A DNA stretch of 64,000 nucleotides from Rhodobiaceae bacterium (GTDB taxonomy: Bacteria > Pseudomonadota > Alphaproteobacteria > Rhizobiales > Tepidamorphaceae): NCBI GenBank assembly GCA_020637895.1, contig JACKJP010000002.1:558001-622000 (forward strand). Reading direction: 5' to 3'. The position numbers and the translations under genes were made by a program. This document shows, in pieces, positions 52,740-62,428 of this stretch (the stretch's first letter is position 1; every line of letters begins with the position of its first letter). The notes beneath the pieces were generated by a model. It did not search any database. It worked only from the letters and a program-made list of their open reading frames with translations, and was not told where the DNA came from.

Positions 52740-53999
52740 TTAGAAGCTCCGGGTGGCCTGGAAGGCAACCGAGAAGGCGTCGAAATCGATGCCGGGAGCG
52801 AAAGCATTGACGATGCCGTAGTTCACGTCGGTGTAGGCAACTTCAACACCCAGTTCCAGATTGTTGACCGGGGTCCAGAAGACGTTACCGACGACCTGGA
52901 ACACATCAACAGCAAGCCATGCGGTCGGGATCGGGATCGGCGACGAACCCGGCTCGGCTTCCGCGTAGGCGGCCGAGATCGAGGCCGTCATGTCCGGACG
53001 GAAGGCAAAGCTCAGACCACCCATGACCATCCATTCCTCGACATTGTCGAGAATGAGCGTGCCGGTGATATCGGTGATCACGTCACCGGTCGCCAGCGAA
53101 GAGTGACCGTTGAAGCCATCCGAGTAGTATGCACGGGCAAGCAGCGCGATCGTCGAGGTCAGGTTGATGTTCGCGCCCGCGTCGATGCGCCAGCCGATAT
53201 CACGATCAGCAATCGCCGTTCCCAGCGGGGTCTGCGCGTAGACGTTCTGGCGGACACCGGCTGCGACCTGAGCCGAACCCCAGGAACCGTCGAAGGACAG
53301 AGCGGCGACGATCGCCGGCATCTCATCGCGTTCCTGAGCCAGACCGATCGGCGTACCGATCAGGTTGTTGAAGAATTCACCAGCCTGCTGATAGGCCGGA
53401 TCTTCCAGCGCGACCGCCAGGGTCATGCCATTGCCGAGCGGCATCGTGTAGCGAACCTGGACCGAACGGCCATAGGGATCGCCGATGTGGACGATGAAGT
53501 CGGTGTAAGCCGGGGCCGAGGCGCCGTGGGCGAACAGCGTGTCCGTCTTACCGAACGTCCAGTTGCCGAACTGGATGAACGCGTGACGCAGCTGGAAGGA
53601 ACCGCCCGTCGAGGCATTGGTGTCTTCAGCCTGCATTTCGATGAAGGCGCGAACAATGCCGTACTCGGTCGAGGTGCGGGCATCGAAGTTCAGGCGGGCA
53701 TTGGCATGCATCACGAACGTATCGCCGGTCGTGTGCGTGTTGTTGCCGCCGATGTCACCCCAGAAATAGGCGGGGTTGGCGCCAAGGCCGGTGACATTGT
53801 CGGAAGCGACACCAGCATAGAAGCGGGCGAAGCCGCCGATCTTGAAGCAGATGTCGGTGCCCGGCAGTTCGATGAAGCCGGTAATGTCGCAGCGATAGAC
53901 AGGCTCACGGGCCGGTGCCTTCGGCATGTCCGCAGCCTGCGCACCCGTAACCAGCAGCGCCGCTGCCGATCCCAGGAGGAGAGCTTTCTTGTTGATCAT
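52740..53999 (-). CDS. Outer-membrane porin 2 of 3 (Omp2/Porin_2 family)
   Basis: A 419-residue porin from the ATG reading MINKKALLLGS, with a signal peptide ending AQAAD. It is nearly co-linear with porin 1, with the same MPKAPAREPVYRC start, the same QLRHAFIQFGNWTFGKTDTLF region, and the same end VNAFAPGIDFDAFSVAFQATR followed by SF. Differences cluster in the N-terminal loop (VASDNVTGLGANPAYFWGDIGG) and a few later loops, as expected for recently duplicated pore proteins. It has its own promoter region and terminator. Confidence 0.93.
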   Translation of the reverse strand: MINKKALLLGSAAALLVTGAQAADMPKAPAREPVYRCDITGFIELPGTDICFKIGGFARFYAGVASDNVTGLGANPAYFWGDIGGNNTHTTGDTFVMHANARLNFDARTSTEYGIVRAFIEMQAEDTNASTGGSFQLRHAFIQFGNWTFGKTDTLFAHGASAPAYTDFIVHIGDPYGRSVQVRYTMPLGNGMTLAVALEDPAYQQAGEFFNNLIGTPIGLAQERDEMPAIVAALSFDGSWGSAQVAAGVRQNVYAQTPLGTAIADRDIGWRIDAGANINLTSTIALLARAYYSDGFNGHSSLATGDVITDITGTLILDNVEEWMVMGGLSFAFRPDMTASISAAYAEAEPGSSPIPIPTAWLAVDVFQVVGNVFWTPVNNLELGVEVAYTDVNYGIVNAFAPGIDFDAFSVAFQATRSF

Positions 54000-54249
54000 C
54001 AAAGGATGCCTCGTTCTTAGTGGTTCAACCCCGCCAGCGCCGGAACGAAAAATCACCCCGCCACATGAGAGCCACTACTTTTTTGCTTTCGCGCGGGCGG
54101 CATGACAAGCGGATTGCAGTCGATCATGAATCTCCGGCACGATTTCCGGATAATCTGTGGCGAAGCTGCAACAGGGCCTGTGGCCAAACTGCCGAAACCT
54201 TAGGCAAACTACAATAAATTAAGCAGAATCGCGTTCATACTTCGGTAAT

Positions 54250-54278
54250 AAAAAACCCCGGCAGTTGCCTGCCGGGGT
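54250..54278 (-). terminator. Terminator of porin gene 3
   Basis: ACCCCGGCAG (54255-54264) pairs perfectly with CTGCCGGGGT (54269-54278) around TTGC, followed by T6 on the minus strand. It matches the porin 2 terminator closely. The rest of the 320-base gap before porin 2 holds no gene I can see. Confidence 0.85.
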
Positions 54279-54318
54279 CTTCTCGGTCCCGTGTCCGGGA
54301 CTGATTCGATCCGATGTC

Positions 54319-55623
54319 TTAGAAGACGCGCTTGGCTTCGAAGACGATCGAGAAGGCGTCCGTACCGGTCGGGTTCGGCGTCAGGATCGGCAGGTTGTAG
54401 TTGACGTCGACGTAAGCGACTTCAACACCGAAATCCAGGCCCTTCACCGGGGTCCAGAAGACGTTCGCCATCACCTGGAAGACGTCGATGCTGACCTGAG
54501 CCGGCGTGAAGAGCACCGCGGTCGTGCCGACGGTCGTGCTCGGCTCGGCCGTCGCGTAAGCGACGAACATGCCGGACTTCCATGCCGGGGCCCACTGGAT
54601 GTTCGCACCAACTGCAACCATCCACTCTTCGATCGACGCGCCAATCGCGCCGGTCGCGGTGTTCACGAGAACATCGCCAAGGCTGATGCCGCTCGGCTGG
54701 TTGTAGGCGTCCGAATACGAACCGCGAGCCATCAGGGTCACGTTGGAGGTGGCCTTCACATAGACGCCACCTTCGACGCGCCAGCCGATGTCACGGTCGG
54801 CAATCGTCGTGCCAAGAGCGAGGGCATAAACGTTCTGACGAACGCCCGCACCGATGGAGAAGCCGCCCCAGGAACCGGCCCAGCTCAGCTGAGCGACGAG
54901 ATCCGGAACCTCATTGCGTTCCTGCGTGGAGGTAACGCCGCCGAAGAGCGTGCCGGGACGCGCAACGTTGACCTGGTTGCGGAACTGCAGACCATAGTCG
55001 CCGTCATTATAGAATGCCGGGTCTTCGATGGCGACGGCGAGGCTGAGGCCATTGCCGAGCGGCATCGTGTAGCGGACCTGCACCGGACGACCGCCCTGGC
55101 CGGCGAACAGCGTGCCGTTGACGCCGTAATCGGTCAGATACGGGGTGACGCCAGCCGGGTTCAGCGTGCGGGTCGTCTTACCAATCGTCCAGTTACCGAA
55201 CTGGATGAAGGCATGACGCAGATCGAACGAGCCGCCGGTCGAGGCGTTGTTGTCATGGGCCTGCATTTCGATGAAGGCACGCAGCGTACCGTATTCGGTG
55301 GACGTGCGGGCATCGAAGTTCAGACGGCCATGAACGTGCATGACGAGCGTGTCATCGGTCGTGTGAACAGAGCTGCCACCGACGTTCTTCCACGAATGGA
55401 AGATACTGCCGCCGACGACGTTGTCCTGCGCCAGAACGGCATAGGCAATCACCTGGCCGCCGACCTTGAAGCAGATATCGGTACCCGGCAGTTCGATAAA
55501 GCCGGTGATATCGCACCGGTAGACAGGCTCGCGCGCCGGTGCCTTCGGCATGTCGGCGGCCTGTGCTCCGGTAACCAGCAGCGCGGCCGCCGATCCCAGG
55601 AGCAGGGTCTTTTTGTTGATCAT
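54319..55623 (-). CDS. Outer-membrane porin 3 of 3 (Omp2/Porin_2 family)
   Basis: A 434-residue porin from the ATG reading MINKKTLLLGS; the signal peptide and the mature N-terminus are almost identical to porin 2. The body is more distant: GNWTIGKTTRTLNPAGVTPY replaces the TDTLF part, and the end reads PTGTDAFSIVFEAKRVF. It is therefore the oldest branch of the three copies or has taken up a different loop set. It is the first gene of the tandem array and has 332 bases upstream for its promoter. Confidence 0.93.
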   Translation of the reverse strand: MINKKTLLLGSAAALLVTGAQAADMPKAPAREPVYRCDITGFIELPGTDICFKVGGQVIAYAVLAQDNVVGGSIFHSWKNVGGSSVHTTDDTLVMHVHGRLNFDARTSTEYGTLRAFIEMQAHDNNASTGGSFDLRHAFIQFGNWTIGKTTRTLNPAGVTPYLTDYGVNGTLFAGQGGRPVQVRYTMPLGNGLSLAVAIEDPAFYNDGDYGLQFRNQVNVARPGTLFGGVTSTQERNEVPDLVAQLSWAGSWGGFSIGAGVRQNVYALALGTTIADRDIGWRVEGGVYVKATSNVTLMARGSYSDAYNQPSGISLGDVLVNTATGAIGASIEEWMVAVGANIQWAPAWKSGMFVAYATAEPSTTVGTTAVLFTPAQVSIDVFQVMANVFWTPVKGLDFGVEVAYVDVNYNLPILTPNPTGTDAFSIVFEAKRVF

Positions 55624-55899
55624 CACTAGGTTCCCAAGAATTTGCCCGCCGACCCCCTGGACGGCGCTGCAGGTGCCAATTGTTCGACAATGCCCCCGGA
55701 CAGCAAGAGAATACTTGGACATCCCAGCCTTAACTGGCGGGAAAATGATACAGTGTGGCCAAACAGCAACGAATTGAAAGAATTTGTACGCAAAACGTCA
55801 CGTTTAAACCTGGCCTCTACCAGATTTTTTCATCGGCTCGCCTCGAGCTTAGAGAATATATCCGAGAATAGCTTCTATTTTTCTTAAGTATCAAAAGAA

Positions 55900-55929
55900 A
55901 CAGCCGGCACCTATATTGGTACCGGCTGT
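55900..55929 (-). terminator. Terminator of the fad operon
   Basis: ACAGCCGGCACC (55900-55911) pairs with GGTACCGGCTGT (55918-55929) with one mismatch and the loop TATATT; on the minus strand TTCTTTTG follows. It lies 26 bases past the fadB-type stop. The remaining bases up to 55623 contain no gene I can support. Confidence 0.7.
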
Positions 55930-55954
55930 GCGCCATCCCCTATCCAGAGCAGGA

Positions 55955-58162
55955 TTAAGCGGCCTTCTTCCTCGTCTTTTCCGGATTGAACCGAACGTAA
56001 AAGCGATCACCCTTCGCGGCCATGTCAACGAGAAGAGCGTTCGGTTTGAAGCGCTCACCGTATTTTTTCTGGAATTTTTTTGCCGTCTTGACGAATTTGT
56101 CTGTCCCCATCATGTCGATATAGCTGAGCGTGCCACCTGCCCAGGGAGCAAAGCCGAAGCCGAGAATCGATCCGACATCGGCTTCACGCACATCCGTCAG
56201 GATGCCTTCCTCGAAAATGCGGGCGGTCTCCAGCGCCTGCGCGACCAGCAGGCGCTGCTTGAGCTCTTCGATATCGAAGCTTTCCGCCGGCTTTGGCTCC
56301 ACGATCTCGGCCAGCCCAGGCCAGAGCTGCTTTTTCCTGCCGTCATAGTCGTAGAAGCCCTTGCCGGCCTTGCGCCCGGCGCGACCGCGCTTGACCGCCA
56401 TTTCCTCCAGCAGCGCTTCCTGGCGCGGATCGATCGCCTTTGCGCCCATATCCTTCTTCGTCGCCTGCAGGATCTTCCAGGCCAGATCAACCGCCACCTC
56501 GTCATTGAGCGAAAGCGGGCCGACGGGCATGCCCGCCATGCGGCCGGCATTTTCGATCATCGCGGGCGGAACGCCCTCGAGCAGCATCATGTGCCCCTCG
56601 CGAATATAGGTCATGACGGTGCGGCTGGTGTAGAAACCGCGGCCGTCATTGACGACGATCGGCGTCTTGCGGATCGCCCGAATGAAATCCAGCGCGGCGG
56701 CAAGCGCCCTGTCGCCGGTCTTCTTGCCCATGATCACTTCAACGAGCATCATCTTGTCGACGGGCGAGAAGAAATGGATGCCGATGAACTTTTCCGGATC
56801 GGCGACATTCTCGGCGAGCGACGTTATCGGCAGGGTCGAGGTGTTCGACGCAATGATCGTATCGGCCGAAAGATAGGGTGCCGCCTTGGCCATCGCCTCG
56901 GCCTTGACCCCACGGTCCTCGAAGACCGCCTCGATGACAAGATCGCAACCCTTGAGCGCCGAATAGTCGTCGCTTGCGGTTATCAGCGACAGAACCTTGC
57001 CTTTGGCTTCCTCGGTCGCCTTGCCGCGCTGGACCGCCTTGGTCATCAGATCTTCCGTGTGCGCCTTGCCCCTGTCGGCACTGGCCTGATCGCGGTCGAT
57101 GAGCACGACCGGGATACCCGCGCGCGCGGAGACATAGGCGATGCCGGCACCCATGAATCCGGCGCCGATGATGCCGATCCTGCCGAGTTTGGTCGCCGGC
57201 ACCTTTGCCGGTCGGCGGGCACCCTTGCTGAGGGCCTGCATGGAGATGAAGAGCGAGCGGATCATGGCCGCCGCCTGCGGGGTGCGCAGCACATGGGCGA
57301 AGTAGCGCGACTCGATGCGCAGCGCGATGTCCATCGGCATCAGCAGGCCTTCATAGACCGCCGACATGACAGCGCGGATGCCGGGATAGAGATCGAAAGT
57401 CTCCTTGCGGTAGAGCGCGTTGGCGGCCGCGAAAGTCTGCATCCCGTTCGGCGAGAACACGGGCCCGCCGGGAAGCTTGAACTTCTCGCGGTCCCAGGGC
57501 TGGACGCCCTCGCCGCCGCCGACAATCCACTTCTTTGCCGTGGCGACCAGATCGGCTGCCGGCACCGTCTCGTTGATGATGCCCATCGCCTTTGCCTTGG
57601 AGAAGGCAAGTTCCGTTCCCTGCAGAAGCAGCGGCAGCGCATCGATCGGCGCCAGCATGCGGGTCAAGCGCTGCGTGCCGCCGGCGCCGGGGAACAGACC
57701 GACCTTGACTTCCGGCAATCCGACCTTGCCATTGCTGTCGCTGGCGGCGACGCGGTAGTGGCAGGCAAGCGCCAGTTCGAAACCGCCGCCGAGCGCGGTG
57801 CCGGTCAGGGCCGCGACGACGGGCTTGCCGCAGGTTTCCATGCGGCGCAACAGCAATGACAGCTTTCGGCTCTCGTCGAACAGCATCTGCATGGCCGCTT
57901 CGGGCTTCTTCGCGGCCTGTTTGGTGAATGCGCCAAGCATGTCCTCAAGCATGGTGAGGTCGGCACCCGCGCAGAAGCTGTCCTTGCCGGACGTGACGAC
58001 CGCGCCCTTGATGGAATCGTTTGTCGCGATGTCTTCAACGATTGCGGCGAGTTCCTCCATCGCCTTCAAGTCGAAGACGTTCATCGCCCGGCCCTTCATG
58101 TCCCAGGTGACGAGCGCGATACCGTCCTTGTCCGTTTCAACGGTGAAATTCTGGTAAGCCAT
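55955..58162 (-). CDS. fadJ: Fused enoyl-CoA hydratase / 3-hydroxyacyl-CoA dehydrogenase (FadB/FadJ type)
   Basis: A 735-residue cytoplasmic enzyme that performs two steps of fatty acid beta-oxidation. The N-terminal hydratase (about 1-190) has FCAGADLTML, GTALGGGFELALACHYR and PEVKVGLFPGAGGTQRL with both catalytic Glu. The dehydrogenase begins at about 325 with GIIGAGFMGAGIAY for NAD and has the catalytic HFFSPVDKM region. It is the last gene of the acyl-CoA dehydrogenase - thiolase - FadJ run, 20 bases after the thiolase stop. Confidence 0.95.
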   Translation of the reverse strand: MAYQNFTVETDKDGIALVTWDMKGRAMNVFDLKAMEELAAIVEDIATNDSIKGAVVTSGKDSFCAGADLTMLEDMLGAFTKQAAKKPEAAMQMLFDESRKLSLLLRRMETCGKPVVAALTGTALGGGFELALACHYRVAASDSNGKVGLPEVKVGLFPGAGGTQRLTRMLAPIDALPLLLQGTELAFSKAKAMGIINETVPAADLVATAKKWIVGGGEGVQPWDREKFKLPGGPVFSPNGMQTFAAANALYRKETFDLYPGIRAVMSAVYEGLLMPMDIALRIESRYFAHVLRTPQAAAMIRSLFISMQALSKGARRPAKVPATKLGRIGIIGAGFMGAGIAYVSARAGIPVVLIDRDQASADRGKAHTEDLMTKAVQRGKATEEAKGKVLSLITASDDYSALKGCDLVIEAVFEDRGVKAEAMAKAAPYLSADTIIASNTSTLPITSLAENVADPEKFIGIHFFSPVDKMMLVEVIMGKKTGDRALAAALDFIRAIRKTPIVVNDGRGFYTSRTVMTYIREGHMMLLEGVPPAMIENAGRMAGMPVGPLSLNDEVAVDLAWKILQATKKDMGAKAIDPRQEALLEEMAVKRGRAGRKAGKGFYDYDGRKKQLWPGLAEIVEPKPAESFDIEELKQRLLVAQALETARIFEEGILTDVREADVGSILGFGFAPWAGGTLSYIDMMGTDKFVKTAKKFQKKYGERFKPNALLVDMAAKGDRFYVRFNPEKTRKKAA

Positions 58163-58182
58163 GATCTTCCTCCCGGCGGTCT

Positions 58183-59391
58183 TCAGACGCGCTCAATGAT
58201 GGTTGCCGTGCCCATGCCGGAGCCGATGCACAGTGTGACGAGGGCTGTATTGAGGTCTCGGCGCTCAAGTTCGTCGAGCGCGGTGCCGAGCAGCATTGCG
58301 CCGGTCGCGCCGAGCGGATGGCCGAGCGCGATCGCACCGCCATTCACGTTGACCTTCTCACCGTCGAGGTCGAAGGCCTGCATGAAGCGCAGCACGACCG
58401 ACGCGAACGCCTCGTTGACCTCGATGAGATCGATATCGTCAAGGCTCATGCCGGAGCGCTTGAGCACTTTCTTCGTCACATCGACAGGGCCGGTCAGCAT
58501 CAGTGCCGGATCGGAGCCGATATTGGCGTAGGCACGGATCCTGGCCCGCGGCTTCAGCCCTGCCTTCTTGCCGGCCTGCTTGGAGCCGATCAGGACCGCT
58601 GCGGCGCCGTCGACGATGCCCGAAGAATTGCCGGCGTGATGGACGTAGTTGATCTTCTCCACCTCCGGATGCGCCTGGATGCCGACGGCGTCAAATCCCG
58701 CCATTGCCGCCATGCCCTCAAATGACGGGTTGAGGCTCGCCAGCGACTGCATCGTGGTCTCGGGACGCATGTGCTCGTCGCGATCCAGGATGGTCAGGCC
58801 GTTGACGTCCCTGACCGGCACGACGGAATTCTTGAAGTAGCCCTTCTTCCATGCGCGCGCCGCCCGCTTCTGGCTTTCCAGCGCATAGGCATCGACTTCG
58901 GTACGGCTGAAGCCGTATTTCGTCGCGATCAGATCGGCGGAAATACCCTGCGGCATGTAGTAGGCGGGAAGGGCGACGGATGGATCGACCGGCCAGGAGC
59001 CGCCGGACGCGCCAATGCCGACACGGCTCATGCTTTCAACGCCACCGCCGATTGTGAGGCCATGCTGGCCGGAGATGATCTCGCCGGCAGCGAAATTCAC
59101 CGCGTCCAGCCCGGAAGCACAGAACCTGTTGATCTGCACGCCGGGAACCGAGGTGTCGTATCCGGCCTTGAACACCGCCATGCGCGCAATGTCGCTGCCT
59201 GCCTCACCAACAGGATCGACGCAGCCGAGTACCACGTCGTCGAGCATGGTGGTGTCGAGGCCGTTGCGATCGCGTATCGCATCGAGCGTCTGGGCGGCGA
59301 GATCGACGGCCGTCACCTCATGCAGGCTGCCGTCCTTCTTGCCGCGTCCGCGCGGGGTGCGGACATGATCGAATATCAGTGCGTCGGCCAT
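58183..59391 (-). CDS. fadA: Acetyl-CoA C-acyltransferase (thiolase)
   Basis: A 402-residue thiolase that cleaves 3-ketoacyl-CoA. The nucleophile Cys is in QINRFCASGLDAVN (about residue 89), with the His in GGAIALGHPLGATGA and the second Cys in TLCIGSGMGTA. It lies between the acyl-CoA dehydrogenase and FadJ genes on the same strand and completes the beta-oxidation cycle. Confidence 0.95.
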   Translation of the reverse strand: MADALIFDHVRTPRGRGKKDGSLHEVTAVDLAAQTLDAIRDRNGLDTTMLDDVVLGCVDPVGEAGSDIARMAVFKAGYDTSVPGVQINRFCASGLDAVNFAAGEIISGQHGLTIGGGVESMSRVGIGASGGSWPVDPSVALPAYYMPQGISADLIATKYGFSRTEVDAYALESQKRAARAWKKGYFKNSVVPVRDVNGLTILDRDEHMRPETTMQSLASLNPSFEGMAAMAGFDAVGIQAHPEVEKINYVHHAGNSSGIVDGAAAVLIGSKQAGKKAGLKPRARIRAYANIGSDPALMLTGPVDVTKKVLKRSGMSLDDIDLIEVNEAFASVVLRFMQAFDLDGEKVNVNGGAIALGHPLGATGAMLLGTALDELERRDLNTALVTLCIGSGMGTATIIERV

Positions 59392-59504
59392 ACTTTCCTC
59401 CTGGAAACCTTGTCCTGTTTGACCCGTCTTGCCGCTACGCTGCGGCTTTCGGCGCGGGCATTGCCTTTATGTCACTCGCTCCGCATCGCGCGGGCACCAA
59501 TCGT

Positions 59505-61295
59505 TCAGAATGCGTCGGCGGGGAGCGCCATCATGCTGTCGGCGCCGGTCTGGATACGCGCCAGATGCGCCGCCGTTTCCGGCATCAATCGTTCCATGAA
59601 GAAGCGCCCGGTCGTCAGCTTTGCCTCGAGAAATGCCTTGTTCCCGCCAGCGGCCAGCCCCTGCTGCGCGGCCTGCGCCATCAGGGCCCACATGTATCCG
59701 AGCACGACGAGCCCGAAGAGATGCATGTAATCGGTGGAACCGGCGCCCGCATTGTCGGGCTTTTTCATGGCATTCTGCATGAACCACATGGTCGCGGCCT
59801 GCAGGTCGTCGGCACCCTGCTTGAGCGGCCTGGTGTAAGGCGCCATCGCCTCGTTATCCTTGTTGGCGGCGACGAACGCTCCCACTTCCTGGAAAAAGGC
59901 CATGATGGCGCGGCCGCCGTCGCGGCCGAGCTTGCGGCCGACGAGATCGAGCGCCTGAATGCCGTTCGCGCCCTCATAGATCATGGCGATACGGGCATCG
60001 CGCACGAACTGCTCCATGCCCCATTCGCCGATATAGCCGTGCCCGCCATAAATCTGCTGCGCGTTGACGGTGTTGGCAAAGCCCACATCCGTCAGCACGC
60101 CCTTGATCACCGGCGTGAGCAGACCCAGCATGTCGTCGGCTTCTTCCCTCGCCTTCTCGTCATCGGACCGATGCAGCACATCGGCCTTCAGCGAAACCCA
60201 GAGGATCAGAGCGCGCGCGGCCTCGTTGAACGCACGCATCTGCATCAGCATGCGGCGCACATCGGGATGGACGATGATGGGATCGGCCTTACCGTCCGGG
60301 TTCTTCGGGCCGGTCAGGGCGCGGCCCTGGAGGCGCTCGCGAGCGTAGGTCACCGCATTCTGATAGGCGACCACCGACATGCCGAGACCCTGGACGCCAA
60401 CGGCGAGGCGGGCCTCGTTCATCATCACGAACATCGCGTTGAGACCGCGGTTTTCCTCGCCGACAAGCCAGCCGGTCGCACCGTCGTAGTTCATGACACA
60501 GGTCGCATTGCCATGAATGCCCATCTTCTCCTCGATCTTGCCGCAGGAAAGCGCATTGCGCTCGCCGGCCTCGCCAGCGGCATCGGGCAGAAATTTGGGC
60601 ACGACGAAGAGCGATATTCCCTTCGTTCCCTCAGGCGCGCCCTCGATACGCGCCAGGACGAGATGAACGATGTTGTCGGTCAGATCGTGCTCGCCGGCCG
60701 AAATGAAGATCTTCTGACCGGTAATCTTGTAGCTGCCGTCCTTCTGCGGGACTGCCTTGGTACGAAGCAGGCCAAGATCGGTGCCGCAATGCGGTTCGGT
60801 CAGGTTCATCGTACCGGACCACGCGCCTTCAGCCATCTTGGGCAGATAGGCCTGCTTTATCTCGTCATTGGCATGCGTATAGAGAGCGGCAAACGCGCCC
60901 TGGGACAGCCCCGGATACATGCCCCATGCGAGATTCGCGGACGAGATGAACTCCTGCATGATGGTGTTGACCACGCCCGGCAGGCCTTGGCCGCCATATT
61001 GCGGCGGCAAAGACAGGCCGATCCAACCACCTTCCTTATAGGTAAGGTATGCGTCCTTGAAACCTTCCGGCGTCGTGACGCTTCCATCGTCATGCCGCTT
61101 GCAGCCCTGCCGGTCCCCGATGACGTTGAGCGGCGCCAATGTCTCGGCCGCGAGCTTGCCGCCCTCTTCCAGAATTGCGGAAAGCACATCAGGACTTGCA
61201 TCGGAAAATCCCGGCAAATTGCCGTATTTCTCGACTTTCAAGACATCATTGAGCAGGAACAGTACGTCCTCGACGGGCGCTTCGTAGCTTGGCAT
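59505..61295 (-). CDS. Acyl-CoA dehydrogenase (long form with C-terminal domain)
   Basis: A 596-residue flavoenzyme that makes the first double bond of beta-oxidation. It has MNLTEPHCGTDLGLLRTKA, KITGQKIFISAGEHD for FAD/substrate, and the catalytic Glu in IYEGANGIQALDLVGRKL, followed by the extra C-terminal domain typical of 590-600-residue members. It is the first gene of the fad run, and a MerR-type operator lies 130 bases before it. Confidence 0.94.
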   Translation of the reverse strand: MPSYEAPVEDVLFLLNDVLKVEKYGNLPGFSDASPDVLSAILEEGGKLAAETLAPLNVIGDRQGCKRHDDGSVTTPEGFKDAYLTYKEGGWIGLSLPPQYGGQGLPGVVNTIMQEFISSANLAWGMYPGLSQGAFAALYTHANDEIKQAYLPKMAEGAWSGTMNLTEPHCGTDLGLLRTKAVPQKDGSYKITGQKIFISAGEHDLTDNIVHLVLARIEGAPEGTKGISLFVVPKFLPDAAGEAGERNALSCGKIEEKMGIHGNATCVMNYDGATGWLVGEENRGLNAMFVMMNEARLAVGVQGLGMSVVAYQNAVTYARERLQGRALTGPKNPDGKADPIIVHPDVRRMLMQMRAFNEAARALILWVSLKADVLHRSDDEKAREEADDMLGLLTPVIKGVLTDVGFANTVNAQQIYGGHGYIGEWGMEQFVRDARIAMIYEGANGIQALDLVGRKLGRDGGRAIMAFFQEVGAFVAANKDNEAMAPYTRPLKQGADDLQAATMWFMQNAMKKPDNAGAGSTDYMHLFGLVVLGYMWALMAQAAQQGLAAGGNKAFLEAKLTTGRFFMERLMPETAAHLARIQTGADSMMALPADAF

Positions 61296-61426
61296 TGCCG
61301 GCGTCTCCTCACCTATCAGCGGGCCTTGGCGACCCGACTTGTGGTCACTTGATCCAATCTCGGCGCCGATTCCTTACCTATACGGAAGGATTTCGCGGCG
61401 ACCAGTGCTTTGGTGATATATACGCT

Positions 61427-61440
61427 TTACGTTAACGTAA
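61427..61440. promoter_or_regulatory. MerR-type operator before the fad operon
   Basis: TTACGTTAACGTAA is a perfect 14-base palindrome, close to the sites known for LiuR-type MerR regulators of fatty acid and branched-chain amino acid degradation. It lies between the regulator stop and the acyl-CoA dehydrogenase start, where it can control the fad genes. Confidence 0.7.
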
Positions 61441-61460
61441 GTCTAGAACCTTCCCTTGAA

Positions 61461-61931
61461 TTAGCCCTGTTTGGTCGTCTTCTCCTTGAGCATACCTTCA
61501 ACGATATCACAGGTTCGCGAAAGCTCCCGTATGGCAATCTCGATCTCGCTCTTCTGGGCCTCGAGCTTGGCGACCTGTTCGCGGAAACGGTTGAGCGAGA
61601 CGCGAAGTTGCGTCACCTGCCCGTCCTTCAGATCATAGAGATCGAGCATCGCCTTGATGTCGGAAAGCGGGAATCCGACCTTCTTGCCCATCAATATAAG
61701 CTTCAGACGCGCCCGGTCACGGCGCGAGTAAAGACGCGTCATGCCGTCACGACGCGGGTTCAGAAGACCTTTGTCCTCGTAAAAGCGCAATGCGCGCAGC
61801 GTCGTATCAAACTCGCGCGACAGATCGCCAATCGTGAAGACTGTCTGATGTGGCGGCAGCGTGCCGGGTTTGCGACCGGTTACCTCATCGGCGAGCATTT
61901 CGGCCGCGAGATCCTCCGTATGTTCAATCAT
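61461..61931 (-). CDS. MerR-family regulator of the fad genes (LiuR-like)
   Basis: A 156-residue regulator with GGAG seven bases before the ATG. The N-terminal part is preceded by about 25 residues before the helix-turn-helix (FTIGDLSREFDTTLRALRFYEDKGLLNPRR), then GKKVGFPLSDIKAMLDLYDL and a coiled coil. There is no metal-binding cysteine cluster. Similar MerR proteins repress acyl-CoA degradation genes until acyl-CoA or fatty acid builds up. Its position directly upstream of the fad run and the palindromes on both sides support this role. Confidence 0.9.
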   Translation of the reverse strand: MIEHTEDLAAEMLADEVTGRKPGTLPPHQTVFTIGDLSREFDTTLRALRFYEDKGLLNPRRDGMTRLYSRRDRARLKLILMGKKVGFPLSDIKAMLDLYDLKDGQVTQLRVSLNRFREQVAKLEAQKSEIEIAIRELSRTCDIVEGMLKEKTTKQG

Positions 61932-61965
61932 AGCATGGCTCCAGTATTCCAGTTGGATTCATTCT

Positions 61966-61977
61966 AACTTACGTTAA
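61966..61977. promoter_or_regulatory. Partial MerR-type operator before the regulator gene
   Basis: AACTTACGTTAA contains TTACGTTAA, one side of the 61427-61440 palindrome plus a few centre bases, 35 bases upstream of the regulator start. It suggests weaker autoregulation. Confidence 0.4.
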
Positions 61978-62240
61978 GGGAATATACAATTTCAAATTTT
62001 GCTCAAACGCGTAATATTATTGCTCAACAATACGCTTCGCCCGCCCGATGGGCCTGAATTCAAATGAGGCTGAGTGCGCGATGATTTTGTCTCAATGGCG
62101 CGCATGAGAGTGCATCGCAGCCTTGATCCGGCGCCTTGACGCCCGCATCCAACAAGACGCCTAGGCGCCAAATGCGGCAGGACTGCGCCATCGCGGCAAC
62201 GTGGCGCCATGAATCCTGCAAGGCTGATGCGTGGCGGCAC

Positions 62241-62255
62241 TTAACCACTTCTTTA
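62241..62255. promoter_or_regulatory. CtrA-like box upstream of the large coiled-coil gene
   Basis: TTAA CCACTTC TTTA matches TTAA-N7-TTAA with one mismatch and carries the TTAACCA extension common in CtrA sites. It lies about 175 bases before the gene start. Confidence 0.4.
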
Positions 62256-62259
62256 CCAC

Positions 62260-62273
62260 GATCGTTAACGATC
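62260..62273. promoter_or_regulatory. Perfect palindrome GATCGTTAACGATC
   Basis: GATCGTTAACGATC is a perfect 14-base palindrome five bases after the CtrA-like box, in the 497-base gap between the MerR-type regulator and the coiled-coil gene. It may be an operator; no protein is known. The rest of the gap shows no gene. Confidence 0.4.
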
Positions 62274-62428
62274 CCTTGTGCCGGTATCCGGCGATTTGCC
62301 GTTTCCCGCCAGGTCAGGGACGGAAGCGCTGGCGCCGACAAAGATATTGCCCAAGGGCCGCAAAGCCGGTTCCAACCTGAGAAAACAGCCTCCCGACGCG
62401 TTCACGCGCGGCGGGCCTGGAGATGAAG

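Noticed and set aside
55916..57859. Open frame of 647 codons on the plus strand
   Set aside because: Antisense to the FadJ-type gene, same reasoning.
59379..61352. Open frame of 657 codons on the plus strand
   Set aside because: Antisense to the well-supported acyl-CoA dehydrogenase gene; the composition is that of a GC-driven shadow.
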